64,000 bases of DNA from Mycobacterium lepraemurium (lineage in GTDB: Bacteria; Actinomycetota; Actinomycetes; Mycobacteriales; Mycobacteriaceae). The stretch lies in assembly GCA_002291465.1 (NCBI GenBank), contig CP021238.1, positions 2,976,001-3,040,000 on the forward strand. Reading direction: 5' to 3'. Positions 50,871 through 60,462 of the stretch are shown here, piece after piece. Each line of letters begins with the position of its first letter. Within the stretch, counting starts at the first letter, position 1. The translations under genes were made by a program, and so were the position numbers. The notes under the pieces are model-generated. The model was given only the letters and a program-made list of their open reading frames with translations, was not told where the DNA came from and searched no databases.

Positions 50871-51248
50871 CAGCCGATCCCCTGCAGATGCGTGACCTCC
50901 GGGGTGCGGCGGCACCCCACCCGCACGCCGATCACGTCGATGCGGCTGGCCGCCCAGCGCCGGTCCTGGCCGGCCAGCCACAGCCCGGCCAGCCGGCGCA
51001 GCCGGCGGACCTTGCGCGGCGTGACGGCCTGCGGCAGCCCCGCCGTAGCCGTCGCCGGTGCGGGTCTTGACCTCGACGAACACCACCGTGGAGGTGGCGT
51101 CGTCGCTGGCGATGATGTCGAGTTCTCCGTAGCGGCAGCGCCAGTTGCGGTGCAGCACCCACAGCCCCATCCAGGTCAGGTGGTCCACGGCGAGCGCCTC
51201 ACCCATCGCGCCCAGCTGGATCCGGGTCATCGTCGTTTCGGTCGTCAT
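50870..51248 (-). pseudogene. yraN: UPF0102 nuclease-like protein YraN, frameshifted
   Basis: From ATG 51248 ([20 protein letters not shown]) the frame has the restriction-endonuclease-like core [20 protein letters not shown] and [11 protein letters not shown]. One extra G near base 51040 throws out the end; in the next frame [20 protein letters not shown] follows and the normal TGA overlaps the comM ATG. About 125 residues when repaired. The catalytic E-x-K (VEVKTR) precedes the break but the C-terminal helix would be lost. Confidence 0.82.
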
Positions 51249-51249
51249 G

Positions 51250-51947
51250 CCGGCCACCCTGCCCGGCGCCGCCGACGGGCGAGGCCGGGCCGCCGGGCGC
51301 GGCCGCCCGCTGACCAGCAACACCGTGGCGCGCAGTGGCAGCCGCTGCTGCTCCAGCGCCCAACCGATCACCTTGTCGACCGCGTTGTGCCGACCGACGT
51401 CCTCGCGCACCACCAGCATGGTGCCGTCGACGCGGAACAACGCGGCCGCATGCAGACCCCGGGTGCTATCGAAAACCTTTTGCGCCGAACGCAATTGGTG
51501 TGGCATCGCCTGCAGGGCGGCGGCCGCGACGGTGGCGGGGTCGGTGTCCGGAGAAAACCGGCTGACCGATCGCACCGCCTCGAGGGACGCCTTGCCGCAC
51601 ACCCCGCACGAGGAGGTGGTGTAGAAGTTGCGGGTGACATCGAGCTCGGGGCGGCTGAGGCCGGCCGCCGGCGTGACCTCCAGCACGTTGTAGCTGTTCG
51701 CGCCGTCCTCGCCGCACCCCGCACAGTAGCGGATGCTGTGCACGTCCTCGCGGGCCCCGATGATGCCCTCGGTCAGCAGAAAGCCTTGGGCTAGTTCGAA
51801 ATCCGAGCCCGGCGTGCGCATCGTCACTGTGACCGCGGCGCCGCCCACCCGGATCTCCAACGGCTCCTCGACGACCAGGGTCTCCGGCCGGGTGATCGCC
51901 TGCCCGGCGGTCAGATGCGTGACCCGCCGGCGCGGCGTTACCTGCAC
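51250..51947 (-). pseudogene. fdhD: formate dehydrogenase sulfurtransferase FdhD, 3' end deleted
   Basis: FdhD passes sulfur from IscS to the molybdenum cofactor of formate dehydrogenase. From GTG 51947 the frame is normal through [20 protein letters not shown], the catalytic loop [36 protein letters not shown] and [10 protein letters not shown]. The roughly 60-70 residues that follow VSGR in other FdhD proteins are missing: the frame passes through [18 protein letters not shown] straight into yraN. The gene fdhF, which is next to fdhD in M. tuberculosis, is also absent. The active-site cysteines remain but the cofactor-binding C-terminus is gone. Confidence 0.75.
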
Positions 51948-52003
51948 CGCCTCAAACTACCGCGACCGGTGGGTAAGCGAGCGGCGGGAGACCCACGAGC
52001 CGA

Positions 52004-52987
52004 TCACACCGCCGACGCCAGCGCCGCCAGCGCCTGCGCCGAGGTGTGCAAGGGCCGCCAGCCCAGTTGGGTTTTGGCCTTGGTGGTGTCCATCACCATC
52101 GACGTCCGCGCGGTATGTAGCCATTCCAGCATCGAGGGCACCAGCAGCGCCTTGGATATCGCCGCCGAGGCCGCCACGGCCGGCACCCGCACCGGCCGCC
52201 CGCCCAGCGCCTTGGCCACGTCGGCCACCGTCACCACCCCGTCGCCGGCGATGTTGTACACCCCCCCCGGGGGCGCCGGCGCGGTGGCGGCCAGCGCGAT
52301 CGCCGACGCCACGTCGTCGTGGTGGACCAGTTGCAGCGGATACCCCGGGTCCGGCACCACCGGCTTGAGCACCGGGATCGCCTGCACCGCTTTGACGATG
52401 GCGCGCAGCGGGCCGGGCAGCTGGTTCCACGGCATCGCGTCGGCCAGCGCGGTCGCGCCCGGCCCGGCCACGATGCAGGGCCGCAGCACGAACACCTCCA
52501 GCGGCGAATCTTTGGTGACCTCGGCGAGCATCGCCTCGGACGCGGCCTTCTGCGCGGAGTAGTAATGCTCGGCGGACCCGCGCGCCGGCACGTCCTCGGT
52601 CAGCGGGACGGGGTTGTCGGAGTGGTAGCCGTAGGCCGCCACCGACGACGTGTACACCAGGCGCCGCGGCCGCCCGGCCGCCACCGTCGCCTCGAAGACG
52701 TTGTGGGTGCCCTGCAGGTTGACGCGGGCGCTCTCGGCGCGCGAACCCATGATGATGAAGGCCAGGTGGATCACCACGTCGGCCTGCGCGACCACCGCGT
52801 CGACGGCCTCCCGGTCCAGGATGTCGCCCTGCTGGTAGGTGGTCTTCTGCCAGCCGCGCGAGGACGGGGAGAACGGCCGGCGAGCCATCCCGATGATCGC
52901 GTCCACGCCCGGTTCGCGCTCCAGTGCCGTCACCGCGGAGCGGCCGATCTCCCCCGTCGGTCCGGTCACCGCGACGGTCACACCCAC
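52004..52987 (-). CDS. NAD-dependent epimerase/dehydratase family protein
   Basis: GTG 52987 gives a 327-residue extended SDR: nucleotide motif VAVTGPTGEIGRSAVTALER, HLAFIIMGSRAESARVNLQG, VYTSSVAAYGYH, catalytic YYSAQKAASEAML and VYNIAGDGVVTVADVAKAL. These enzymes act on nucleotide sugars, sterols or polyketide-like substrates; the specific one is not evident. An upstream in-frame extension to 53059 has no homology. It has no equivalent at this place in M. tuberculosis. Intact. Confidence 0.8.
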   Translation of the reverse strand: MGVTVAVTGPTGEIGRSAVTALEREPGVDAIIGMARRPFSPSSRGWQKTTYQQGDILDREAVDAVVAQADVVIHLAFIIMGSRAESARVNLQGTHNVFEATVAAGRPRRLVYTSSVAAYGYHSDNPVPLTEDVPARGSAEHYYSAQKAASEAMLAEVTKDSPLEVFVLRPCIVAGPGATALADAMPWNQLPGPLRAIVKAVQAIPVLKPVVPDPGYPLQLVHHDDVASAIALAATAPAPPGGVYNIAGDGVVTVADVAKALGGRPVRVPAVAASAAISKALLVPSMLEWLHTARTSMVMDTTKAKTQLGWRPLHTSAQALAALASAV

Positions 52988-53278
52988 TCGGTCACCCCCA
53001 TTCAGACGTCCTTCCCCCCCGGCGGCCAGCCGAAACCGTGCGAGGCCGACGTCGCGCACGGCTTCGGCCGGCGCGTGGTAGGACCATCATTCCAACCCGC
53101 GCGCGATCGCGCCTGCCGCCCACGGGCGGGCATCCCACCCCGTCGACGACCGGCGGTGACGGCGGATGCCGGCGGCAAGCCGGCCAAACGGCATGTAAGG
53201 CTGGTGTCGGCGAGGAGATAATTTACGGCGTTGGGGAGCGGGTCATCCCGCCGGCACCGCAGGAAACGAGGCAGCAGC
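52988..53278. other. intergenic region between the epimerase and GAF-ANTAR genes
   Basis: Divergent promoter region of the epimerase gene and the GAF-ANTAR gene. Nothing else is recognised. Confidence 0.35.
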
Positions 53279-54048
53279 ATGGCGGAACAATCGGAAGCCG
53301 GCGCGGTGGCATCCGCGGCGGGCGGGGAGAAAGCCGACCCCGCGACGGTTTTCGCGGCGCTGGCCGAGATCATTTGCCAGGGCTCGGACGCCAACGAGAT
53401 GTACGCCGCCGTCTGCATCGCCGCCACCCTGACGGTGCGCGGCTGCGACCACGCCAGCCTGTTGGTGCGCGAGAACGACCGCTATGTCACCGTCGCGCCA
53501 ACGACCAGCTGGCCCGGCACATCGACGAGCTGGAACGACGGGCCGGCGACGGCCCCTGCATCGACACGATCGAGGAGTAGACGCCGCAGATCGACCCCGA
53601 CCTGACCACGCCGTCGCTGTGGCCCAAGCTGGCCTCCGTGCTGGTCGCTGAGACCCCGGTGCGCGGTGCGATGGGCTTTCGGCTGCTGGTCGACAAGCGC
53701 AAGGGCGCGGCGCTCAACCTGTTCAGCGACACCCCCAACATGTTCGACGCCGAGTCGGCCGGCCGGGCGGCGGTGCTGGCCGCCTTTGCCAGCGTCGTCA
53801 TCAACGCCGTCGCCAAGGGCGAGGACGCCGCGAGCTTGCGCCGCGGGCTGCTGTCCAACCGCGAGATCGGCAAGGCGGTCGGCATGTTGATGCTGTTGCA
53901 CGAGATGACCGAGGACGAGGCGTTCGACCTGCTGCGCCACCACTCCCAGGCGCTCAACATCAAGCTGGCCGCGGTGGCGCGCGCCGTGATCGACAACCGC
54001 GGTCAGCTGCCACCCAAGATCGAGAACCAGCTGCCGCCCAACACCTAG
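53279..54048 (+). pseudogene. GAF-ANTAR RNA-binding antiterminator-like regulator, frameshift and TAG
   Basis: ATG 53279 opens a GAF domain (ATVFAALAEIICQGSDANEM, CDHASLLVRENDRYVTV). Near base 53497 one base is missing and the next frame gives NDQLARHIDELERRAGDGPC and IDTIEE, then TAG at 53578-53580 (GAG expected, as in EEETPQID). The same frame continues to the C-terminal ANTAR domain, SNREIGKAVGMLMLLHEMTE and AFDLLRHHSQALNIKLAAVA, ending at TAG 54048. ANTAR domains bind paired hairpins in nascent RNA. Two independent lesions separate sensor and RNA-binding parts. Confidence 0.8.
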
Positions 54049-54054
54049 GCCGGG

Positions 54055-54360
54055 CTATTCGGGCAGCCGCAGCTCGGGCTTTTCGACCTCTTCGATGTTG
54101 ACGTCCTTGAAGGTGACCACCCGCACCTGCTTGACGAACCGCGCCGGCCGGTACATGTCCCACACCCAGGCGTCGGAGAGCCGCAGCTCGAAGTAGACCT
54201 CGCCGTCGGCGTTGCGCGGCGTCATCTCCACGCTGTTCGCCAGGTAGAAGCGCCGTTCAGTTTCCACGACGTAGTTGAACTGTCCGACGATGTCCTTGTA
54301 TTCGCGGTACAGCGAGAGCTCCATCTCGGTTTCATACTTTTCGAGATCTTCTGCGCTCAT
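54055..54360 (-). CDS. conserved hypothetical protein DUF2469 (Rv2901c type)
   Basis: A 101-residue protein found next to rnhB in nearly all actinobacteria. The start SAEDLEKYETEMELSLYREY and VWDMYRPARFVKQVRVVTFK are strongly conserved. No function is known. A 21-bp tandem repeat separates it from rnhB. Intact, which fits a conserved actinobacterial housekeeping role. Confidence 0.92.
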   Translation of the reverse strand: MSAEDLEKYETEMELSLYREYKDIVGQFNYVVETERRFYLANSVEMTPRNADGEVYFELRLSDAWVWDMYRPARFVKQVRVVTFKDVNIEEVEKPELRLPE

Positions 54361-54416
54361 CTGCCACTCATCTGCTCAGACGTCCTTCTTCGGAGACACT
54401 GCCCTCGCCATCCCAT

Positions 54417-54500
54417 CTATCCTCACCGGCCCTCGTCCTATCCTCACCGGCCCTCGTCCTATCCTCACCGGCCCTCGTCCTATCCTCACCGGCCCTCGTC
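54417..54500. repeat. 21-bp tandem repeat, four exact copies, overlapping the end of rnhB
   Basis: CTATCCTCACCGGCCCTCGTC is repeated four times (54417-54437, 54438-54458, 54459-54479, 54480-54500). On the minus strand each unit reads GACGAGGGCCGGTGAGGATAG, that is the last codons of rnhB (DEGR), its TGA stop and a few bases more. The array thus arose by duplicating the 3' end of rnhB. It would make a good strain-typing locus. Confidence 0.95.
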
Positions 54501-55205
54501 GCGCTGCAGCGGTAGGTCCGGTTTGCAGTCGGCCACCACCCGGCCGCCCGAGCCGTCGGCCACCCGCCGCACGTTGATGAACGAATGACGATGCTGCGGG
54601 CACGGGCCCAACCGGGCCAGCGCCGCGCTGTGCGCCGGCGTGCTGTAGCCCTTGTGGTCGGCGAAGCCGTAGCCGGGGTGCTCGGCGTCCATCGCCACCA
54701 TCAACCGGTCCCGGCTGACCTTGGCCAGCACGCTGGCAGCCGCGATGCACGCCGCGACGGCGTCGCCCCCGATCACCGGCAGCGACGGCACCGCCAACCC
54801 GGGCACCCGGAAGCCGTCGCTGAGCACGTAGCCGGGCCGCAGCGACAGCCCGGCCACGGCACGGCGCATCCCCTCGATGTTGGCAACGTGCACGCCGCGG
54901 CGGTCCACCTCCGCCGGCGGAATGAACACCACGTGGTAGGCCAGCGCATAGCGGCGGATCACCGGGAACAGCCGCTCCCGCACGCTCTCAGTCAGCTTCT
55001 TCGAATCATCAAGGGCAGCAAGGCTTTCCAGCTTGCCCGGACCGAGCACGCAGGCCGCCACCACCAGCGGTCCGGCGCAGGCGCCGCGACCCACCTCGTC
55101 CACGCCGGCCACCGGCCCCAGCCCACTGCGGTACAGCGCCGACTCCAGGGTGCGCAGACCCGACGATTTACGAATCACCGTCCGGGGCGGCCACGTCGTG
55201 GCCAT
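54486..55205 (-). CDS. rnhB: ribonuclease HII
   Basis: A 239-residue RNase HII that nicks RNA-DNA hybrids and removes single ribonucleotides. From ATG 55205 the active-site motif [20 protein letters not shown] (DEGxG-type DEVGRG), [15 protein letters not shown], then the later acidic residues in [19 protein letters not shown] and the [10 protein letters not shown] motif. It ends inside the first unit of a 21-bp tandem repeat. Immediately follows lepB on the minus strand. Intact. Confidence 0.94.
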   Translation of the reverse strand: MATTWPPRTVIRKSSGLRTLESALYRSGLGPVAGVDEVGRGACAGPLVVAACVLGPGKLESLAALDDSKKLTESVRERLFPVIRRYALAYHVVFIPPAEVDRRGVHVANIEGMRRAVAGLSLRPGYVLSDGFRVPGLAVPSLPVIGGDAVAACIAAASVLAKVSRDRLMVAMDAEHPGYGFADHKGYSTPAHSAALARLGPCPQHRHSFINVRRVADGSGGRVVADCKPDLPLQRDEGR

Positions 55206-55207
55206 GG

Positions 55208-56107
55208 TTACTGCCCCTGTTGCGGGTTCACCGATCCCACCCCGCCCCAGCGGAACGGCGGCCACACGATGAACCTGGCCTTGCCGATCACGTTGGACAC
55301 CGGCACGGTTCCCGACGCCGGATCCCCGGTGCACAACACGCCCTTGAGCGCCTCGGCCGGCACGCTGGTGCAGTGCGCGCGCGAATCGGCGGAGTGGGTC
55401 CGGTTGTCGCCCATCACCCACAGCCGCCCGGCCGGTACGGTGACCGGGCCGAACTCGCTGCCCAGGCACGGGTACACCGACGGGTCGGCGGCCATGGTGT
55501 TGCGATCCAGGTACGGCTCGCGCAGCGGCTTGCCGTTGACCGTCAGCCCGGTCTCGGCCCGGCACTGCACGGTCTGCCCCCCGACCGCGATCACCCGTTT
55601 GACCAGGTCGTTCTCGTCCGGTGGGACGAAGCCGACGAAGGACAGCGCGTTTTGCGCCCAGCGCAGCACGGTGTTGTTAGACCGGATCGACTTGTAGCCG
55701 AGGTTCCACGACGGCGTGCCCTTGAAGACGATGACGTCGCCGGGGCGCGGTGCGCCGAAGCGGTAGCTGACCTTGTCGACCATGATCCGGTCGCCCACAC
55801 AGCCGGTGCAGCCGTGCAGCGTGGGCTCCATGGATTCCGACGGAATCAGGTACGGCCGCGCCACGAAGGTCAGCATGACGTAGTAGAGCAGCACGGCGAT
55901 CACCGCCAGGATGGCGAATTCGCGCAGCGTCGAACGCTTGGAGCCCTCGGTGGGAGTGGCTACGTCGGGCTTGGTCCCCGGTTCGGGAACCGGTGCGGGC
56001 GCGCCGGCGTCGTCGTCGGGGCGGGTATCCGGGTTGCGGGTGGAGACCTTCGGATCTGTGTCGCCAGCGTGGGACTGGGGGTTAGAGGAATCCGCGGTGT
56101 CGGTCAC
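55208..56107 (-). CDS. lepB: signal peptidase I LepB
   Basis: A 299-residue membrane serine protease. About 60 polar Pro/Asp-rich residues precede a single transmembrane helix ([20 protein letters not shown]). The catalytic serine is in [12 protein letters not shown] and the lysine in [13 protein letters not shown]. Box E is [17 protein letters not shown]. It cleaves Sec and Tat signal peptides outside the membrane. rplS is upstream and rnhB is 2 bases downstream. Intact, as expected of an essential enzyme. Confidence 0.95.
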   Translation of the reverse strand: MTDTADSSNPQSHAGDTDPKVSTRNPDTRPDDDAGAPAPVPEPGTKPDVATPTEGSKRSTLREFAILAVIAVLLYYVMLTFVARPYLIPSESMEPTLHGCTGCVGDRIMVDKVSYRFGAPRPGDVIVFKGTPSWNLGYKSIRSNNTVLRWAQNALSFVGFVPPDENDLVKRVIAVGGQTVQCRAETGLTVNGKPLREPYLDRNTMAADPSVYPCLGSEFGPVTVPAGRLWVMGDNRTHSADSRAHCTSVPAEALKGVLCTGDPASGTVPVSNVIGKARFIVWPPFRWGGVGSVNPQQGQ

Positions 56108-56164
56108 GAGATCAGCGTAGCCAGCGCACGTTACGGCCCGGCAAGCGGCGAGCGGTCGGGCCGC

Positions 56165-56506
56165 TCAGCGCTTCTCCTTGATCTTGGCCTTCTTGCCGCG
56201 CAGTTCACGCAGGTAGTACAGCTTGGCGCGGCGCACGTCTCCGCGGGTCACCACCTGGATGTGGTCAATGTTGGGCGAGTGCACCGGGAAGGTCCGCTCG
56301 ACGCCGACGCCGTAGCTTTCCTTGCGCACGGTGAAGGTCTCGTGCACGCCGCCGCCCTGGCGGCGTATCACCACGCCCTTGAACACCTGGATCCGCTCCT
56401 TGGCGCCCTCAATGACCTTGACGTGCACGTTGACGGTGTCGCCCGGGCCGAAAACCGGGATGTCGTCGCGCAGCGACGCCTGATTGACGAAGTCCAGCCG
56501 GTTCAT
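56165..56506 (-). CDS. rplS: 50S ribosomal protein L19
   Basis: A 113-residue protein from ATG 56506. [60 protein letters not shown] and the final [19 protein letters not shown] are the L19 hallmarks. It sits at the 30S-50S interface. Heads the rplS-lepB-rnhB run. Intact. Confidence 0.97.
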   Translation of the reverse strand: MNRLDFVNQASLRDDIPVFGPGDTVNVHVKVIEGAKERIQVFKGVVIRRQGGGVHETFTVRKESYGVGVERTFPVHSPNIDHIQVVTRGDVRRAKLYYLRELRGKKAKIKEKR

Positions 56507-56850
56507 GTGAGAGACACTTCCTTGAGGTCGCGGCCGGCGGCAGCCACCCACACGCGGGTGTGAGGCGGTCGCCCGGCCGATGGTTTCGGGCTTTCTAGCG
56601 CATCTCGCAGCAGGCGGGAAGTGGCCCAGCCGGCCTGCAACCGCTGGAGACAACTGGTCAATTGTGCCAGACGGGTTCCCTGGCGCGGAAATCACAGCGC
56701 GTCGGCGGTTCACAACGAGCCGAACTCGCTGGTGAATGGTACATATGACTGGGGTCAGAACGCGCTACCCGCACCACGGCGTGATGGCCGGTGCGAGTGC
56801 CGCGAGCGGGCCGCCGTAGGCACTGTGTCGAGTCGCGCGCAAGGAGACGA
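56507..56850. other. intergenic region between divergent rplS and lppW
   Basis: 344 bases with the rplS promoter (minus strand) and the lppW promoter (plus). An AT-richer patch lies around 56640-56760. No gene, repeat or terminator is clear. Confidence 0.4.
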
Positions 56851-57819
56851 ATGCGGGTACGGCCGCTGATGCTGTGCACCGCCACCGCGGCGGCGACGTT
56901 GCTGGTCGCTGCCGGTTCCGAGGCGCTGGTCCAGGCCAAGGTGTACCACCTGCCCGTCGCCGCGCCGGTGCGAGTGCTCACCCAGCCGCCGCCCCCGCAG
57001 TCGGCCGCCCTGATGCTCGAGGCCGCCACCCCGCCGCAGCCGCCGCAGGCGCTGCCGAATGCCGGGTTCGCCCAGCTGCCGGCCCGCATCCAGCAGGCCG
57101 CCGACCAGGCCGCGGCTAGCGGCGCCGCCCTGTCGGTGGCCATCCTCGACCGCGGCACCCACCAGCTGGTGTCCAACGGCAACGGCCAGATCGTGGGCAC
57201 CGCGTCGGTGGCCAAGCTCTTCATCGCCGACGATCTGCTGCTGCACCAGGCCGAGGGCAAGGCCGCGCTGAGCGCCGACGACCGCCAGGCGCTGGACATC
57301 ATGCTGCAGTCCTCCGACGACGGCGCCGCCGAGCGGTTCTGGGGCCAGGGCGGCGGCGCGGCCATCATCTCCGAGGTGGCGAGCCGCTACGGCCTGACGT
57401 CCACCACCCCGCCCGGCGACGGCCGCTGGTGGAACACCATGAGCTCGGCGACCGACCTGATCCGCTACTACGACATGCTGCTGGACGGGTCGGGCGGCCT
57501 GCCGGCCGACCAGGCCAGGATCATCGTCAGCGACCTGGCCCAGTCGACCCCCAACGGCGTGGACGGTTATCCGCAGCGGTTCGGCATCCCCGACGGCCTG
57601 TACGCCGAGCCCGTCGCGGTCAAGCAGGGCTGGATGTGCTGCATCGGCGCCGACTGGATGCACCTGTCCACCGGCGTGATCGGCGCCGACCGCCGCTACA
57701 TCGTGGTGGTCCAGTCGCTGCAGCCCGCCGACGACACGACCGCCCGGGAGACCATCACCCGGGCGGTCAAGATGATCTTTCCCGACGGCCGCATCGAGGC
57801 CCCGCCGCACGGGCTCTAA
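56851..57819 (+). CDS. lppW: LppW-like beta-lactamase-fold protein that has lost its lipobox cysteine
   Basis: A 322-residue secreted protein starting ATG 56851 behind AAGGAGACGA. The signal peptide reads [19 protein letters not shown]; the tuberculosis LppW has VVAGC, so the cysteine used for lipid attachment is serine here. The mature part resembles class A beta-lactamases: [20 protein letters not shown] (SxxK), QSSDDGAAE (SDN-like) and [11 protein letters not shown] (KxG). LppW is thought to act on peptidoglycan or to be non-enzymatic. Without lipidation the protein should be released or retained by its hydrophobic helix. The frame is intact and the stop overlaps trmD. Confidence 0.88.
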   Translation: MRVRPLMLCTATAAATLLVAAGSEALVQAKVYHLPVAAPVRVLTQPPPPQSAALMLEAATPPQPPQALPNAGFAQLPARIQQAADQAAASGAALSVAILDRGTHQLVSNGNGQIVGTASVAKLFIADDLLLHQAEGKAALSADDRQALDIMLQSSDDGAAERFWGQGGGAAIISEVASRYGLTSTTPPGDGRWWNTMSSATDLIRYYDMLLDGSGGLPADQARIIVSDLAQSTPNGVDGYPQRFGIPDGLYAEPVAVKQGWMCCIGADWMHLSTGVIGADRRYIVVVQSLQPADDTTARETITRAVKMIFPDGRIEAPPHGL

Positions 57820-58535
57820 AGGCCCGGATCGTCTTGCGGCCCAACCGGATCGGCTAGCAGCTCCGGGCGGCGCTCGCGGGTGCGCTGCAGCGAGACCTCC
57901 CGGCGCCACGCCGCGATCCGGGCATGGTCACCGGAGAGCAACACCTCCGGCACGTCCAGCCCGCGCCAGCTCGGCGGCCGGGTGTAGCTGGGCCCCTCCA
58001 GCCGCCGGTCCAGTGCCGGCGAGTGCGAATCATCGTGGCGCGACGCGGGATTGCCAAGCACTCCGTCGAGCAGCCGCAACACGGCCTCGATCATCACCAC
58101 CGCCGCCGACTCCCCGCCCGGCAGCACGTAGTCGCCGATGGAGACCTCTTCGACCCGCATCCGCCGGGCGGCGTCCTCGACCACCCGCTGGTCGATGCCC
58201 TCGTAGCGGCCGCACGCGAACACCAGATGCCGCTCGGCGCTCCAGCGGGCGGCGGTGGCCTGGTCGAACAGCACGCCGGCCGGCGTGGGAACCACCAAAA
58301 ACGTTTCCGCGGAGGCGATTTCGTCGATCGCCTCACCCCACACCGGCGCCTTCATCACCATGCCCGGGCCGCCGCCATAGGGCGCGTCGTCGACCGAGCG
58401 GTGCACGTCGTGCGTCCAGCGCCGCAGGTCGTGCACCCGCAGATCGACCAGGCCGGACTGAATCGCCCTACCCGGCAACGACTGCCGCAGCGGGTCCAGG
58501 TAGGCCGGAAAGATGGTGACGACGTCGATTCTCAT
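57816..58535 (-). CDS. trmD: tRNA (guanine-N1)-methyltransferase TrmD
   Basis: A 239-residue SPOUT methyltransferase making m1G37 in tRNAs. [38 protein letters not shown], the knot region [20 protein letters not shown] and [20 protein letters not shown] are conserved. Part of the trmD-rimM-KH-rpsP cluster on the minus strand, transcribed after rpsP. Its stop overlaps that of lppW by 4 bases (convergent). Intact. Confidence 0.96.
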   Translation of the reverse strand: MRIDVVTIFPAYLDPLRQSLPGRAIQSGLVDLRVHDLRRWTHDVHRSVDDAPYGGGPGMVMKAPVWGEAIDEIASAETFLVVPTPAGVLFDQATAARWSAERHLVFACGRYEGIDQRVVEDAARRMRVEEVSIGDYVLPGGESAAVVMIEAVLRLLDGVLGNPASRHDDSHSPALDRRLEGPSYTRPPSWRGLDVPEVLLSGDHARIAAWRREVSLQRTRERRPELLADPVGPQDDPGL

Positions 58536-58541
58536 GCCGGC

Positions 58542-59069
58542 CTACAGGTCCAGCAGGCCGTCGGGCGGATCGATCTCGATGAGCCCGTCGTCCAGCGACA
58601 CCGCGGTGACGATCGCGCTGACGAACGGCACCAACACTTCTCGCGGCGCACCGTCCGCGTCGTCACGCACCGCCAGCAGCTCGCCGGCGGCGGTGTGCAG
58701 CACCTTGGCGACCGCACCGACCCGCCGGCCGCCGGTGGTGCGCACCTGCAGGCCCTCGAGTTGATGGTCGTAGTAGGTGTCGGGCTCGTCGATGTCGGGC
58801 AACTCAGCGGAGTCGACGACGAACAGGGTGCCGCGCAGCGCGTCGGCGGCGTCCCGGTCGGTGACGCCGGCCAGCCGCACCAGCAGCCGCCCGCCGTGCT
58901 CACGCGCGCTCTCGATGACGCAGCTGCGTTCCGGGCCGCCACGGGAAGGCTTGGCGCGCAACGTGTTACCCGGTTCGAATCGGGCGGCGGGATCGTCGGT
59001 TCGGATCTCGACGACGATCTCACCGCTGATGCCGTGCGCTTTGACGACGCGCCCGACGGTCAACTCCAA
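58542..59069 (-). CDS. rimM: 16S rRNA processing protein RimM
   Basis: A 175-residue protein with two beta-barrel PRC-like domains. [20 protein letters not shown] is the conserved N-terminus and [20 protein letters not shown] begins the PRC barrel; ends PPDGLLDL. It helps 30S head maturation through S19. It lies 6 bases upstream of trmD and 9 after the KH gene. Intact. Confidence 0.95.
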   Translation of the reverse strand: MELTVGRVVKAHGISGEIVVEIRTDDPAARFEPGNTLRAKPSRGGPERSCVIESAREHGGRLLVRLAGVTDRDAADALRGTLFVVDSAELPDIDEPDTYYDHQLEGLQVRTTGGRRVGAVAKVLHTAAGELLAVRDDADGAPREVLVPFVSAIVTAVSLDDGLIEIDPPDGLLDL

Positions 59070-59078
59070 GGGAGTTAC

Positions 59079-59321
59079 CTACTGGTCGGTGTCCACCACG
59101 TCGACGCGGATCCCGCGTCCGCCGATGCCGGCAACCAACGTGCGCAACGCCGTCGCGGTGCGACCGCCGCGGCCGATCACCTTGCCCAGGTCGTCGGGGT
59201 GGACGTGGACTTCCACGGTCCGCCCGCGGCGGCTGGTCACCATGTCCACCCGGACGTCGTCGGGGTTGTCGACAATCCCGCGAACCAGATGCTCAACAGC
59301 GTCAACGACAACTGTGCTCAT
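59079..59321 (-). CDS. KH domain RNA-binding protein (UPF0109, KhpA)
   Basis: An 80-residue protein with a single KH domain. VDMVTSRRGRTVEVHVHPDD is followed by the GxxG loop in LGKVIGRGGRTATALRTLVA. Homologues (KhpA) bind RNA together with KhpB and influence cell elongation and translation. Between rpsP and rimM as in other actinobacteria. Intact. Confidence 0.93.
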   Translation of the reverse strand: MSTVVVDAVEHLVRGIVDNPDDVRVDMVTSRRGRTVEVHVHPDDLGKVIGRGGRTATALRTLVAGIGGRGIRVDVVDTDQ

Positions 59322-59329
59322 GACCGCGG

Positions 59330-59848
59330 TCAGCTCTCGGTGCTCGACTCGGCCTGCTCGCCACCCTCGGCCGGCGCGGCGGCGGCCTCAGGCGCGGCGG
59401 CGGCCTCAGGCGCGGCTGCTTCCGGCTCGGCGGCCTTCGCGGCCTTCTTGGCGCCCGACGTCGAGGCCTTCTTCTTCGGCTTGGCGGCCTCGGTGGTCGG
59501 TCCGCCCCCGGCCTCGGCCAGCGCGGCGTTGAACAGCTCCAGCTTGCTGGGCTTGGGCGGGGCGACCTTCAAGCGGCCCTCGGCGCCGGGCAGACCCTTG
59601 AACTTCTGCCAGTCGCCGGTGATCTTCAGCAGCTTGAGGACGGGCTCGGTGGGCTGAGCACCCACAGACAACCAGTACTGCGCGCGCTCGGAGTTGATCT
59701 CGATCAGGCTCGGGTCTTCCTTGGGGTGGTAGCGGCCGATGATCTCGATGGAGCGGCCGTCGCGCCGGGTGCGGGCGTCGGCGACGGCGATGCGGTACTG
59801 GGGATTGCGGATTTTGCCAAGCCGGGTGAGCTTGATCTTCACAGCCAT
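59330..59848 (-). CDS. rpsP: 30S ribosomal protein S16 with long Ala/Pro-rich tail
   Basis: A 172-residue product from ATG 59848. The S16 domain ([40 protein letters not shown]) takes the first 90 or so residues. The remaining tail is Lys/Ala/Glu/Pro-rich ([20 protein letters not shown] and repeated [13 protein letters not shown]) as in other mycobacteria, though the length of the repeat varies. First gene of rpsP-KH-rimM-trmD. Intact. Confidence 0.96.
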   Translation of the reverse strand: MAVKIKLTRLGKIRNPQYRIAVADARTRRDGRSIEIIGRYHPKEDPSLIEINSERAQYWLSVGAQPTEPVLKLLKITGDWQKFKGLPGAEGRLKVAPPKPSKLELFNAALAEAGGGPTTEAAKPKKKASTSGAKKAAKAAEPEAAAPEAAAAPEAAAAPAEGGEQAESSTES

Positions 59849-59980
59849 GGTTAAGCGAATTCTCCTATGTGGATCACGCTGCAATTCAGCAATCGGGGCG
59901 GGCTGCCCGGATCCGGTTTTGCCTCGCGTGCAGCCGCCTATTGTGCCAGAACGGCCGCGACGATCAGAAATCGCGCGCGC

Positions 59981-60403
59981 TCACATCACCTTCTGGAACA
60001 CCTTGGTCTCCACCCGCCGCGTCATCCGCCAGCCCCGGGCGTGCGCACGAACTCGTCGTCGTACCAGAGCCCGCAGAACAGCACCTGATCGGTGTCGCCG
60101 CCCAATACCATCGGTCGGGTTGAAGCAGATCACCCGGGACGAGGCGGTGTCCCCGTCGATGCGCACCGAGAAGTTGCCCAGCATGTGCGCGTACACCGGG
60201 AAGTTGGGCAGCACCTCGGCCAGCCACTTCTTCACCTCCGGGTACCGGCCCTCGATGCCGCCCAGCGCCGTGTAGTCGATGTAGGCGTCCGGCGTGAAGA
60301 CGTCGTCCAGGTCGTCGAATCGCCGGTTGTCGATCGCGGTCGAGTAGTCCACCAGCAGCTGCTGGATCTCCAGGCGGTCGGAGATCTCCTCCAGGCTCAA
60401 CAT
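59981..60403 (-). pseudogene. SnoaL-like polyketide cyclase/dehydratase-fold protein (Rv2910c type), frame disrupted
   Basis: From ATG 60403 (MLSLEEISDRLEIQQLLVDY) the frame reads FTPDAYIDYTALGGIEGRYP, a nuclear-transport-factor-2-like fold. At FNP the genome has four extra bases (ACCG) near 60105, so the homologous VLGGDTDQVLFCGLWYDDE is out of frame. One base missing near 60035 (GGGGCT for GGGGGCT) brings back the original frame for WRMTRRVETKVFQKVM. The net change is three bases, so the start and end share a frame, but about 23 residues in between are scrambled. The pocket-forming strands are affected. Function unknown. Confidence 0.75.
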
Positions 60404-60462
60404 GCATCGGACAGTAGACGAAAATCCCCTCCGAAATGGACCGGAAGTTAGACTTTGCGGCC

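Noticed and set aside
50085..51947. A 620-codon frame joining FdhD, YraN and ComM sequences
   Set aside because: Each part is a truncated piece of a known gene, joined by a deletion and by frameshifts; the normal starts and overlaps are still visible.
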